The notes below the pieces were generated by a model. It did no database searches. It had not been told where the DNA came from and was given only the letters and a program-made list of their open reading frames with translations. A stretch of 64,000 nucleotides of DNA from NCBI GenBank assembly GCA_031285625.1, contig JAITVV010000006.1, positions 1 through 64,000 on the forward strand, read 5' to 3'. Shown one piece after another: positions 51,468 to 61,116 of the stretch. The position numbers and the translations under genes were made by a program. This stretch comes from Prevotella sp. (GTDB lineage: Bacteria; Bacteroidota; Bacteroidia; Bacteroidales; Dysgonomonadaceae). How positions within the stretch are numbered: the first letter of the stretch is position 1; each line of letters starts with the position of its first letter.

Positions 51468-52007
51468 ATGGAAAAACACTGGCTGCGGGCTATAGCTTGC
51501 GGAGATCAGAAAGCTTTCGATGAATTATTTATTGAATATTTTCCGAAGATCAAAAAGTTCCTTTTTGGATTTCTTGAGTCAGATGCTGAAGCTGAAGATT
51601 TGGCGCAGGATGTTTTTGTCAAATTATGGCAGAACAGATCTTTTTTGGAAAATGTAGACAATCTGAATGCCTATCTGTATCGCATGTCTAAAAATATGCT
51701 ATTCAATTATCTGAAACATCCACAAATTAAAGAGCTTACCTCTATTTCTAATTTTCTCGAAATACCTACTATGGAAAAATTGGAAGAGATAATCTTTGCA
51801 AAAGAACTGGAGGTACTTATCGATACTACGATAGACAGAATGCCCACCCAACGTAAAACAATCTTCAATTTAAGCAGAAAAGAGAAACTCACAAATACCG
51901 AAATCGCTACACGTCTCAAAATAAGTAAACGCACTGTGGAAGCCCATATTTCCGCCGCTCTTTCCGATCTGAGAAAAGTTTTATACATATTTTTTATATT
52001 TTTTTGA
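51468..52007 (+). CDS. ECF-type RNA polymerase sigma factor, PUL3
   Basis: The 179-aa protein has region 2 (about 10-75; FDELFIEYFPKIKKFLFGFL, AEDLAQDVFVKLWQNR) and region 4 (about 120-172; LTNTEIATRLKISKRTVEAHISAALSDLRK). It opens PUL3, with a pair of palindromes immediately upstream, and is followed by FecR after 56 bp. It should activate susC at 53200 and the genes beyond. Confidence 0.92.
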   Translation: MEKHWLRAIACGDQKAFDELFIEYFPKIKKFLFGFLESDAEAEDLAQDVFVKLWQNRSFLENVDNLNAYLYRMSKNMLFNYLKHPQIKELTSISNFLEIPTMEKLEEIIFAKELEVLIDTTIDRMPTQRKTIFNLSRKEKLTNTEIATRLKISKRTVEAHISAALSDLRKVLYIFFIFF

Positions 52008-52063
52008 AATATGACTACGTGAGATAGTCTGTTTTGTTGTCATATTATTAAAGACCCTATTTT

Positions 52064-53080
52064 ATGGAACAAAACAAAGCATATCGTATTCTTCAGCATT
52101 TGATCAGTAAGATGCCTTCTTCTGAGCATAGGAATCTAATACGCCGCTGGCTTATTGGAGAAGAAAATGCTGAAGAGAAAGATAGTGCGATACAGCATAT
52201 ATGGAATAATACAAATGCAGCAGCAGATGAGTCTATATATATGTCTTTGGCTGATACCCATTCTAAAATAAAGCAGGTAAAGAAACAAAAATCCAGAAGA
52301 CGTTTTATAAAACTCTTAACCCGCTATACCGCTATTCTTATCTTACCCATCATATCCGGACTTACTGTTTGGTTTATATCAGATCAGAGGCAGGTTGATG
52401 TTGAGTTAGTTGAATGTTATGTTGCAAATGGGGAACGGAGGACAATAGAATTGCCTGATGGGTCTCAGGTACAGGTAAATTCCGGTTCATTATTCATATA
52501 CCCCAAAGAGTTTATTGGAAAAGAGCGCATTGTTTACCTGGCAGGAGAAGCTAATTTCTCGGTAGAGAGCAATCACAAGAAACCTTTTATCGTTGAGTCC
52601 AAGTCTTTACAGGTACGTGTTGTGGGTACTAAATTCAATGTAGAATCCTATCCCGAAAATGATCAAACGATCGTTACACTGGAACATGGCGCTGTAAAAG
52701 TATACAAGGATAAAAATCCTCGAAAATCCATCCTGATGAATCCAAACGAACAATTGACCTATTCTTCTATAGAGAACCGTTTTACCCTTTCTCAGGTCGA
52801 AGCTTCATCTTTTGCAACATGGACTTCAGGCGAATTATATTTTAGTAAGAAAACACTTAACCAGATACTGGAAACGCTTGAGCGTCATTATAATGTAGAT
52901 ATACACACAGATCCTCTTATAAACTATACAGACCATTATACGATGAGGATAAGGTCACATGAAACTATCGAAGATGCCCTCAATGTATTAATTCAAATTG
53001 TAGATAGTAAAAAAATAACATATAAAACAGCAGGTCAGACTATATACTTGCTCCCAAAAGGAAAGGAGGTGAGGCGATAA
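52064..53080 (+). CDS. FecR-type anti-sigma factor, PUL3
   Basis: The 338-aa protein has a charged cytoplasmic N-terminus (1-83), one membrane helix (about 88-108; LLTRYTAILILPIISGLTVWF), a FecR domain (about 118-230; RTIELPDGSQVQVNSGSLFIY, VVGTKFNVESY) and a DUF4974 tail (about 260-330). Its stop codon lies right at the end of the candidate antisense RNA of this PUL. It should restrain the sigma factor encoded upstream. Confidence 0.92.
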   Translation: MEQNKAYRILQHLISKMPSSEHRNLIRRWLIGEENAEEKDSAIQHIWNNTNAAADESIYMSLADTHSKIKQVKKQKSRRRFIKLLTRYTAILILPIISGLTVWFISDQRQVDVELVECYVANGERRTIELPDGSQVQVNSGSLFIYPKEFIGKERIVYLAGEANFSVESNHKKPFIVESKSLQVRVVGTKFNVESYPENDQTIVTLEHGAVKVYKDKNPRKSILMNPNEQLTYSSIENRFTLSQVEASSFATWTSGELYFSKKTLNQILETLERHYNVDIHTDPLINYTDHYTMRIRSHETIEDALNVLIQIVDSKKITYKTAGQTIYLLPKGKEVRR

Positions 53081-53187
53081 AAAAGGATTAGGAAAGAGTC
53101 TGCTACACTATCTGCCTACATCTGAAATCATTCTGATTTATATTCAGGAAATATTCGAGTTAACTAAAAATCTATACATTAAATCTG
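53079..53187 (-). ncRNA. Candidate cis-antisense RNA opposite the susC leader, PUL3
   Basis: TAGCATTG (minus strand, 53200 to 53193) is a one-off -7 box in the same register over the susC ATG as in PUL1 and PUL2, and here TTTG lies 21 nt upstream of it (53225 to 53222). About 70-100 nt on, an imperfect hairpin pairs 53086-53092 with 53115-53122 (one bulge) and 53095-53097 with 53111-53113, and is followed by C and six T's. It is the weakest hairpin of the three. Confidence 0.35.
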
Positions 53188-53199
53188 ATACACAATGCT

Positions 53200-56100
53200 A
53201 TGAAAATCAATCGTATCAAAACAAAGCACGTATCAATAAAAATAGGCAGACTATTTATTCTTGCATGCTTTATCTTTGCTTCAGTCAGTATTGGAGCTCA
53301 GAATCAAACAATCAACTTGCCTACTGGTAATCTGACAATAAAAAAGATTTTCCAGGAAATTGAAAAACAAACCAATTTATCTATTGACTATAATCAAACC
53401 CGGCTGAATACCTCTCAAAGAGTGACAATTCAGACCAAGGAAAATACTCTTTCATCTCTGTTAACAGAAGTATTGAATGAGTCTGGTTTTGAATATACTA
53501 TCGAAAATGATCATATCATTATAAAACAAGAAAATGAAAGATCCGAAAGGCCTGAAAGAGCTCAACGGACATCACCAAAAAAAATTACAGGAAAAATTAC
53601 AGATGAGGCAGGAGAACCTCTTATTGGAGCAAATGTGCAGGTAAAAGGAACAACACATGGAACGCTCACAGATGAAGATGGTAATTACGAACTAGATGTG
53701 CCGCAATCCGCTACTTTACAAATATCATATATCGGTTACCTTAATCAGGATATTAATACCGGTAATAAAACCGTCTTAAATATAAAGCTTTCGGAAGATG
53801 CTCATAATCTGGATGAAGTTGTTGTCGTAGGATATGGAACAATGACCAGGAGAGAAATTACCGGATCGGTTACAAATATCACAACTAAAGATTTTAACAA
53901 AGGATTCTCTAAAGATGCTGCCGGACTGTTGCAGGGTAAAGTGGCCGGACTGGAAATTAATAATGGTTCAGGCGATGTTACATCGAATGCTTCTATAAGG
54001 CTGAGAGGGGTTTCTACATTACAGAATGACCAGGGGCCATTCATTGTGATCGATAATGTGCCGGGGGCTGATTTATCTACTGTTGCACCTCAGGATATAG
54101 AATCCATTTCTATACTGAAAGACGCTTCTTCTGCCGCTATATACGGCTCAAGATCAGCGGGTGGAGTTATCCTCATTACCACTAAAAGAGGTACTGCAAA
54201 TCAACCGAGAATAAGTTATGCAGGATCAGTTGGTATCTCTACTCTGGCTAATAAGCCTAAATTGATGAAGGCGGGTAAGTGGAGACAATATACTGCTGAA
54301 AATTATGGGGAGGATGCCAAATCTTTCGATCTGGGTGCAAATACCGATTGGTTTGATGAAATCACGCGTACCGGCTTCCAGCAGGAACACAATGTTTCAC
54401 TTTCAGGAGGAGGTACAGGGCATACCTATAGAGGTTCTGTTTCGTATATGCAAAGAGACGGATTGGCGCGCGACAATACTATGAAACGCTACAATGTACG
54501 TTTACAATTTACACAATGGGCCTTAAATAATAAATTGAAAATAGATTTGACGGGAGTTACCACATTGACGGATAATGCTCCTACTAATGGAAGGAACTTT
54601 GTATTGGCATATAATATGATCCCCGTACGTCTTGTCAGACTAGAGAATGGCGACTGGTTCGATACACGTGAGTATGATCAGGGTAATCCGGTGCGTAACC
54701 AGGATGAAAATACTTATATGAATAAAATCAATAATTTTTATGGAACCGGAAACCTTACTTTCTCTCCTATTGAAGGGCTGGACCTGAAAGCAATGTTTTC
54801 TAAGATTCGTAATAATGAGGATTATTCGGAATACAGGAGTATTGGTTCTGAAGCCGGTTATTCCGACGGAGGTTACGGACAGCGCACAGGACGTATTACT
54901 GATAAAGAATTGACTGAATGGACTGCCAATTATTCAACACAGATACAGAAACATAAAATTAATGCTTTAGTTGGTTATTCATGGGAACAAGAAGATTATT
55001 CAGCTCATACAGCTGAGCGTAGAGGCTTTATTACCGACTTATTAGGTGCTAATGATCTGGCTTCGGGACAGAACGCGCGAAATTCGGATGTAGGTTCTGA
55101 GAAAAACAGGAACAGGCTTATTTCATTTTATGGCAGATTAAATTATAGCTTCGATGAGAAATATCTTCTTACTGCCACAATCCGTCGTGACGGTTCGACC
55201 AAATTCGGGAAAAATAATAAATGGGGAACATTCCCATCTGTTTCTGCAGCATGGAATATTTCACAGGAAGAATTTATGAAAGGTGCAAGATGGCTGAATG
55301 ATCTGAAACTTCGCGTTGGTTATGGAGTTACAGGTAATCAGTCGGGACTAGATCCGTATAAGACCCTCGAACTATATGGATCCGGTGAACGGTATTATGA
55401 CAATGGATCGTGGCTATCTGCCTACAAGATACACCAGAATGCAAATCCTGACCTGAAATGGGAACAAACAGCGATGTTGAATATTGGAGTAGATTTTTCT
55501 ATGTTTTCAAACCGTTTGAGTGCCAGAGTCGAATGGTATGATAAAAAAACTTCTGATATGTTGTATAGTTATCCTGTGCCTACACCTCCTTATCTCTATC
55601 CGGAAATCATGGCTAATGTAGGAGATATGAGTAATAAAGGGATTGAAGTGACTATAAACTACAATGCCGTACGTACAAAAGATTTTGACTGGGATATTTC
55701 CCTTAATATGGCACATAACAAGAATAAAGTAACAAAGTTGTCCAATGACTTTTATACAGCCGACTATGTACTTGTCGGAGGTGCATTTATTCGTGGAGGT
55801 AGTTCTACAACTCATATTCTTGAGGTTGGGCGTCCTGTTGGACAATTTTATGGCTTGGTATGTAACGGACTTGACGAAAATGGGAAGTATATATTTGTAG
55901 ACCAGAATGATGATGGAGAAATATCAGATCCGGCCGATTTGGATTATATCGGAAGTGCACAGCCTAAACTTACTTATGGTCTTACTAATACTTTCAGGTA
56001 TAAGAATTTCGACTTATCCATATTTGTTCGTGGCTCTATAGGTAATAAAATATTGAATATGCCAAGGATGGCTTATGCTCAATCGGGTTTCTTACCGGGA

Positions 56101-56406
56101 ACAAATGCACTGGACGATCCTTTAACTTATGAACTTAAAGAAACGACCCCGCGGTATTCTTCATTCTATCTGGAAAACGGTTCATATCTACGCCTCGACA
56201 ACATGTCTTTAGGCTATAAGATTAATAAATGGCATGGTATGAGAGTCTATGTAACAGCTCAAAACCTCTTTGTTATAACCAAATACAAAGGACTGGATCC
56301 GGAAGTGCCAATCACTGATAATGACGGATTAAGTCCGGGTATCGAGCAACGTGAATTCTATCCGAAAGCCAGAACTTTCTCTATCGGTCTGAACCTTAAT
56401 TTTTAA
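53200..56406 (+). CDS. SusC-type TonB-dependent receptor with STN domain, PUL3
   Basis: The 1068-aa protein has a signal sequence (ending SIGAQ), an STN domain (about 40-108), a carboxypeptidase-like domain (about 127-200; KITGKITDEAGEPLIGANV), the plug (about 208-325; NLDEVVVVGYGTMTRREITGS, SILKDASSAAIYGSRSAGGVILITTKRG) and a barrel ending SIGLNLNF. It is about 80 residues shorter than those of PUL1 and PUL2, mostly in barrel loops. It imports the PUL3 glycan and signals through FecR. susD follows 11 bp later. Confidence 0.95.
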   Translation: MKINRIKTKHVSIKIGRLFILACFIFASVSIGAQNQTINLPTGNLTIKKIFQEIEKQTNLSIDYNQTRLNTSQRVTIQTKENTLSSLLTEVLNESGFEYTIENDHIIIKQENERSERPERAQRTSPKKITGKITDEAGEPLIGANVQVKGTTHGTLTDEDGNYELDVPQSATLQISYIGYLNQDINTGNKTVLNIKLSEDAHNLDEVVVVGYGTMTRREITGSVTNITTKDFNKGFSKDAAGLLQGKVAGLEINNGSGDVTSNASIRLRGVSTLQNDQGPFIVIDNVPGADLSTVAPQDIESISILKDASSAAIYGSRSAGGVILITTKRGTANQPRISYAGSVGISTLANKPKLMKAGKWRQYTAENYGEDAKSFDLGANTDWFDEITRTGFQQEHNVSLSGGGTGHTYRGSVSYMQRDGLARDNTMKRYNVRLQFTQWALNNKLKIDLTGVTTLTDNAPTNGRNFVLAYNMIPVRLVRLENGDWFDTREYDQGNPVRNQDENTYMNKINNFYGTGNLTFSPIEGLDLKAMFSKIRNNEDYSEYRSIGSEAGYSDGGYGQRTGRITDKELTEWTANYSTQIQKHKINALVGYSWEQEDYSAHTAERRGFITDLLGANDLASGQNARNSDVGSEKNRNRLISFYGRLNYSFDEKYLLTATIRRDGSTKFGKNNKWGTFPSVSAAWNISQEEFMKGARWLNDLKLRVGYGVTGNQSGLDPYKTLELYGSGERYYDNGSWLSAYKIHQNANPDLKWEQTAMLNIGVDFSMFSNRLSARVEWYDKKTSDMLYSYPVPTPPYLYPEIMANVGDMSNKGIEVTINYNAVRTKDFDWDISLNMAHNKNKVTKLSNDFYTADYVLVGGAFIRGGSSTTHILEVGRPVGQFYGLVCNGLDENGKYIFVDQNDDGEISDPADLDYIGSAQPKLTYGLTNTFRYKNFDLSIFVRGSIGNKILNMPRMAYAQSGFLPGTNALDDPLTYELKETTPRYSSFYLENGSYLRLDNMSLGYKINKWHGMRVYVTAQNLFVITKYKGLDPEVPITDNDGLSPGIEQREFYPKARTFSIGLNLNF

Positions 56407-56417
56407 TATCTACAGTC

Positions 56418-57965
56418 ATGAAAAAAATAATATATATACTCGCAGCATTTTTCTTTTTTTCCTGTACCGACCTGGATGAGGATGTATATGATAAACTTCC
56501 CAAAGAGGACTTTGGCTATACTATCGAACAGTTAAATGCTATTGTAGGACCTGCATATAACTCTTTGAAGGGAGTGATGTCTTATGATCTATCTTGGGGT
56601 ATGTCCAGTATTACTGCTGATGCTATGATAGCACCTACCCGACTGGGAGGAGACTGGTGGGACGGAGGTATGTACATGGAGCAGACAATGCACACATGGG
56701 ATGCAAGGTCGTATACTGTGGAAAATCTTTGGAACCGGACTATGGAGGGTTTAACCACCGTAAACTCTATTTATACTATTGTAGATGAGAGCGAACTGCT
56801 GACACCAGAATTAAAAGCCAGGTATTTGGGAGAACTTCGCGGACTTCGGGCATTCTGGTATTACCAGTTGATCGACTACTTTGGAAATGTGCCTTTAGTT
56901 ACCGACTATAAGGATACAAATTTACCATCGATAACAAAAAGGGCAGAAGTCTATAAATTTATTGTGGATGAACTGAATGAAATCTTACCGGCACTAAGAG
57001 CAGATGTGTCTGACGAGAGTTATGGAAAGTTTACAAAAGGTGCTGCCCATATGTTATTAGCGAAAATGTACTTAAATGCAGAAGAATGGATTGGTACACC
57101 GAACTGGCAAGGCGTAATTGACCAATGTGATGAAATAATGAAGCTCGATTACGTTATAGAGCCTGAATGGAAAGTAAACTTTGCCGTACATAATGAGGTA
57201 TCCCGCGAAATAATACTTCCTATATGTTTCAATGCTACCGATGGAGGTAACTCTATACACTTGTTTACGCTCCATTATCTCGATCCGGTTACTCTGGGGT
57301 TTAAAGGCGGTATGTGGAACGGGATATGCGCTGTGCCTGATTTTGTAAAAGCATTTGATGATGCCGATAAGCGTAAAGAAGCAACTTTTCTTATCGGACC
57401 AATGATTGATCCGGCTACCGGCCTGGTACAAATTACTACAGCCAATCGTCCTTTGATACACACAGTTGACCTGAATATCATACCTGGAACTGAAAAGCAA
57501 GATGCTGCAGGAAACCTGACAGGTTGGGGTGAAGTGCATCAGGAAGATGGTGCCCGTATCAAGAAATGGGAATTTGAGAAAGGTATGGCTAATACCGATA
57601 TGGAGAATGACGTAGCCATATTCAGACTGGCAGATGTCTATCTGATGAAAGCTGAGGCTCTTACCCGTTTAGCACGGAGTGGAGAAGGTCTTTCTTTAGT
57701 TAACGAAATTCGTCAGAGAGCATTTGGTGGTTTCGATCATAATTTGACGGCTCTTACATTAAATGATATTTATAATGAACGCCGTTTTGAATTGGCTTAT
57801 GAATTTACTGAACGCCAGGATATGATCAGGTTCGGAACATACCTTAATCCTAAATTTATGAAACCTAAACCTACAGATAGTTATCGTAAACTGATGCCTA
57901 TACCGTTTACTGCATGGCAAAAAAATAACAATCTGACCCAGAATCAGGGATATCCGGGTTTCTAA
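56418..57965 (+). CDS. SusD-type glycan-binding lipoprotein, PUL3
   Basis: The 515-aa protein has a lipobox FFSC (lipidated Cys16) and the SusD fold: LGELRGLRAFWYYQLIDYFGNVPLVT, then YGKFTKGAAHMLLAKMYLNAEEW, and the conserved C-terminal DIYNERRFELAYEFTERQDMIRFGTY. It pairs with the SusC above and presents the glycan at the surface. The downstream genes run on in the same direction without a strong terminator. Confidence 0.94.
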   Translation: MKKIIYILAAFFFFSCTDLDEDVYDKLPKEDFGYTIEQLNAIVGPAYNSLKGVMSYDLSWGMSSITADAMIAPTRLGGDWWDGGMYMEQTMHTWDARSYTVENLWNRTMEGLTTVNSIYTIVDESELLTPELKARYLGELRGLRAFWYYQLIDYFGNVPLVTDYKDTNLPSITKRAEVYKFIVDELNEILPALRADVSDESYGKFTKGAAHMLLAKMYLNAEEWIGTPNWQGVIDQCDEIMKLDYVIEPEWKVNFAVHNEVSREIILPICFNATDGGNSIHLFTLHYLDPVTLGFKGGMWNGICAVPDFVKAFDDADKRKEATFLIGPMIDPATGLVQITTANRPLIHTVDLNIIPGTEKQDAAGNLTGWGEVHQEDGARIKKWEFEKGMANTDMENDVAIFRLADVYLMKAEALTRLARSGEGLSLVNEIRQRAFGGFDHNLTALTLNDIYNERRFELAYEFTERQDMIRFGTYLNPKFMKPKPTDSYRKLMPIPFTAWQKNNNLTQNQGYPGF

Positions 57966-58019
57966 AAAGTTATATGACGAATCTGAAAAAATATATTATC
58001 AACTTCTAAAGATATTGTT

Positions 58020-59555
58020 ATGAAAGAGAATTCTAATGAAAATGCAAAAAGTATGTCGCGAAGAAAATTTCTCGGAGTAGCGGCTACCGGAGCAGCTGCA
58101 TTTACGATCCTTCCGAGTTTTACAGTTTCTGGGTTGGGACATGTGGCTCCAAGTGATAAGCTGTATATCGCAAAAATCGGTTGTGGAGGAATGGGAGCTG
58201 CCGATCTCGACAGTCTGGTGAATACACCGAGAAAAAATGCTGTTATAGCTTACTTATGCGATGTGGATATGCGGATGGCTGCAGATGCTAAGAAGAAATT
58301 CCCTAAAGCTCCTTTCTATGAAGATTTCCGCGAATTATACGATAAGGAGTATAAGAAATTTGATGCGGTATGTATATCTACTCCCGATCATAACCACGCT
58401 ATACAGGCCTTTGGAGCTATGCGTATGGGAAAACATGTATATCTGCAAAAACCACTTTCGCACGATATATACGAAGCCCGTATACTGACAGAAGCAGCAA
58501 AGAAGTATAACGTGGTAACTCAGATGGGTGATCAGGGTAATTCGTGTGATGGTATGAAAACAATGCGTGAGTGGTTCGAAGCCGATCTCATAGGTGATAT
58601 CACTAAGGTTTATTGCTGGACAAACCGTCCTGTATGGCCTCAGGGAATTCCGTGGCCTGATGCAAAATCATCTGTTCCTAAAGAGCTCAACTGGGATTTA
58701 TGGCTGGGAACAGCGCCGTATGTAGATTATATCGAAAATCTTGTTCCTTTCAACTGGCGTGGTTGGTGGGATTATGGTACAGGAGCACTAGGTGATATGG
58801 GGTGCCATATTATAGGACCTCCGTTTAAATTACTAGGACTGGAATATCCGTCTGAAGTATCGTGCAGCGTAACCAATCAGTATACTGGTATATTTAAGGA
58901 AGCATACTACCCTGAAAGTCCGCCTGTAGCATGTTCTATTCGCTTTAAGTTTAAACAACAAAACGGAAAGGATCTTGATCTGGTTTGGATGGATGGTGGT
59001 ATTATGCCTGAACGTTTCGATGAGATCGATCCGGATTCTGATATGACACATACAATGGGTGATCTTGATCCTAATGATATCGAGGGTGCTACCGTTTTTG
59101 TAGGAACAAAAGGTAAAGTATCATGCGGATGGGGTGGTTCTGATCCTCGTCTATGGGTAAACGATGGCAGTAGAAAACCTAAATTCGAAAAAGATGTCAA
59201 TATTCCGAAGAAGTATAAGCGTATAGAAGGAGGAGCCAATGGGCACTACTGGTCGTGGGTGGATGCTTGTATAGCCGGATATGGAAAACAGGAAATAGAA
59301 TCGCCATTTGAAGGTTATGCCGGACCTCTTACCGAAGCTGTATTGATGGGTAATCTTCTTTTGAGATGTTACAATATCAGAGAGAAAATCAATGTGAATG
59401 ATGTTGTATACGGAGAAATGGATGCTTACAAATATCCGGGAAGAAACATCACTTATAAATGGGATGGTAAAAATATGAGGATTACCAATTTCGATGCGGC
59501 TAATCAATTTGTGCGCAGAACATACCGAAATGGTTGGGAAGAATTAAAGCTATAA
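58020..59555 (+). CDS. Tat-exported Gfo/Idh/MocA oxidoreductase, PUL3
   Basis: The 511-aa protein starts with a twin-arginine signal, MSRRKFLGVAATGAAAFT (Arg14-Arg15), so it is folded with its cofactor in the cytoplasm and then exported. The Rossmann motif GCGGMG is at 54-59. The conserved Lys144 sits in YLQKPLS, where the family usually has EKP, and the C-terminal domain carries HIIGPPFKLLG and the GHYWSWVDACIAGYG stretch. Family members oxidise sugars or glycosides, often at C3. Together with the DUF1080 protein encoded next, a 3-keto-glycoside route is a strong guess. Cofactor and substrate are inferred. Confidence 0.9.
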   Translation: MKENSNENAKSMSRRKFLGVAATGAAAFTILPSFTVSGLGHVAPSDKLYIAKIGCGGMGAADLDSLVNTPRKNAVIAYLCDVDMRMAADAKKKFPKAPFYEDFRELYDKEYKKFDAVCISTPDHNHAIQAFGAMRMGKHVYLQKPLSHDIYEARILTEAAKKYNVVTQMGDQGNSCDGMKTMREWFEADLIGDITKVYCWTNRPVWPQGIPWPDAKSSVPKELNWDLWLGTAPYVDYIENLVPFNWRGWWDYGTGALGDMGCHIIGPPFKLLGLEYPSEVSCSVTNQYTGIFKEAYYPESPPVACSIRFKFKQQNGKDLDLVWMDGGIMPERFDEIDPDSDMTHTMGDLDPNDIEGATVFVGTKGKVSCGWGGSDPRLWVNDGSRKPKFEKDVNIPKKYKRIEGGANGHYWSWVDACIAGYGKQEIESPFEGYAGPLTEAVLMGNLLLRCYNIREKINVNDVVYGEMDAYKYPGRNITYKWDGKNMRITNFDAANQFVRRTYRNGWEELKL

Positions 59556-59587
59556 CAAACAATATATTTAACTAAAAAAAGAATAGT

Positions 59588-60385
59588 ATGAAAAAAATGT
59601 ATCGTAATGTCATTATTGCTCTTGTAGCGGTTTTGGCAATATCCTGTACTCCAAGTGAAAACAAACCTCAACAGGGAGCTAAAGAAACTGCATGTGCAGA
59701 AGATGCAATTCCTGAAGGCGGAGAATGGATCACAATGTTTGATGGAAAAACCTTGAACGGATGGCGTGGCTACTGCCGCAAAGATGTTCCTAAAGGATGG
59801 GTTGTAGAAGATGGTGTTATCACCTATAAGGGTAGTGAAAGCACTATTGATCCGGGTGGAGGCGACCTTATTTATGATAAGCAGTTTAAAAACTTCCGTT
59901 TCGAAGTAGAATGGAAAATAGATAAAGCTGGAAACAGTGGTATTTTCTATACAGCACAAGAGATAGAGGGTAAGCCTATTTACTATTCCAGCCCTGAATA
60001 TCAATTGCTTGATAATGAAAATATGCCCGATGCATGGGAAGGTGTGGGCGGTAATCGTCAGGCCGGATCAGTATATGATATGATACCTCCGGTACCTCAA
60101 CCTGTAAAACCTTATGGAAACTGGAATACAACGGCTATTGTTGTTTATAACGGACATGCATATCATTATATGAATGATGTTCTTATTCTGGATTTTAAAT
60201 TTGGTACGCCTGTTTGGAAAGCATTAGTTGATAAAAGTAAATTCAGCAAATTCAGCGATAGTCCTGAAAAATGTCCTGATGCTTACGAGTTTATGCTTGA
60301 ATGTGGAAAAAATCCTGGTTATATTGGTTTGCAGGATCATGGTTATGGTGTTTGTTTCCGTAATATTCGTATTAAAGAGCTATGA
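59588..60385 (+). CDS. DUF1080 lipoprotein, probable 3-keto-glycoside hydrolase, PUL3
   Basis: The 265-aa protein has a lipobox AISC (lipidated at about Cys20), so it is periplasmic or surface-anchored. The DUF1080 domain, now called 3-keto-disaccharide hydrolase, fills residues 45-265 with a concanavalin-like beta-jelly roll: WITMFDGKTLNGWRG, DLIYDKQFKNFRFEVEWKI, AGNSGIFYTAQE, EYQLLDNE and the C-terminal GYIGLQDHGYGVCFRNIRIKEL. Such proteins split glycosides after oxidation at C3. The preceding oxidoreductase gene could make that substrate. The next gene starts 4 bp before this stop (ATGA). Confidence 0.9.
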   Translation: MKKMYRNVIIALVAVLAISCTPSENKPQQGAKETACAEDAIPEGGEWITMFDGKTLNGWRGYCRKDVPKGWVVEDGVITYKGSESTIDPGGGDLIYDKQFKNFRFEVEWKIDKAGNSGIFYTAQEIEGKPIYYSSPEYQLLDNENMPDAWEGVGGNRQAGSVYDMIPPVPQPVKPYGNWNTTAIVVYNGHAYHYMNDVLILDFKFGTPVWKALVDKSKFSKFSDSPEKCPDAYEFMLECGKNPGYIGLQDHGYGVCFRNIRIKEL

Positions 60386-61098
60386 TAATAGATATTTGTG
60401 ATTCATATGAAGAAATGAGTCGCAAGGCTACTGATATTGTTGTAGAAAACCTCCGGCAACACAGAGATTTGATGCTCTGTGCTGCCACAGGAGGTACTCC
60501 TACCCGGATGTACGAGCTCTTAGCTGATGAATATACAGATAATCCCGATTTATTTTCCGGCTTGAACGTTATCAAACTGGACGAATGGGGTGGAATACCA
60601 ATGAATCATGTCGGAACCTGTGAGTCTTATATGCAGGAGTATGTCATTTACCCTTTAACGGTTTCCAGCAAACGGTATATTTCGTTTCAGAGTGATCCGG
60701 ATAATCCTAAAGAAGAGTGTTTGAGAGTGCAGTCTTTATTGAATAATAGGGTGATAGATATCTGTATACTTGGGATTGGAATAAACGGCCATATTGCGTT
60801 TAACGAACCTGCCGATTTTCTACATACAGGATGCCATGTGGCAGAACTTTCCGAAAAATCATTGCAACATCCTATGGTTTCGGCAGAAGAGGAAAAACCA
60901 AAATATGGACTGACACTGGGTATGAGGGATATTCTCAATTCTAGACTTATAATTCTGTTGATCAATGGGATAAGAAAGAAAGAGATAACAAAGGCATTAT
61001 TATCAGAAAAGATAACCACACAGCTACCCGCATCGTTTTTGTGGCTACATCCTAATGTAATATGTCTGATAGATAAAGATGCGGTTGATACCGCTTAA
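60382..61098 (+). CDS. AgaI/NagB-like hexosamine-6-phosphate isomerase, PUL3
   Basis: The 238-aa protein belongs to the glucosamine/galactosamine-6-phosphate isomerase superfamily, cytoplasmic enzymes that convert an aminosugar phosphate to a keto sugar phosphate. CAATGGTPTRMY is the phosphate loop, KLDEWGG (Asp67) the first catalytic region, and GIGINGHIAFNEP the main motif. That motif has Asn135 where NagB has its catalytic Asp141, while His137 and Glu142 are kept; AgaI of E. coli also has Asn there. GTCESYMQEYVIYPL and LPASFLWLHPNVICLI also follow AgaI rather than NagB. Translation is coupled to the DUF1080 gene (ATGA). Substrate uncertain. Confidence 0.83.
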   Translation: MIIDICDSYEEMSRKATDIVVENLRQHRDLMLCAATGGTPTRMYELLADEYTDNPDLFSGLNVIKLDEWGGIPMNHVGTCESYMQEYVIYPLTVSSKRYISFQSDPDNPKEECLRVQSLLNNRVIDICILGIGINGHIAFNEPADFLHTGCHVAELSEKSLQHPMVSAEEEKPKYGLTLGMRDILNSRLIILLINGIRKKEITKALLSEKITTQLPASFLWLHPNVICLIDKDAVDTA

Positions 61099-61116
61099 TC
61101 GAATACGAATAATACT

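Noticed and set aside
59504-60004. 166-codon minus-strand frame opposite the DUF1080 gene
   Set aside because: It is opposite a clear DUF1080 lipoprotein gene and shows no family features; cysteine- and phenylalanine-rich composition is typical of a reverse-frame shadow.
60382-61098. Naming the isomerase nagB
   Set aside because: The main motif and flanks follow AgaI more than NagB and the catalytic Asp is Asn, so no symbol is given.
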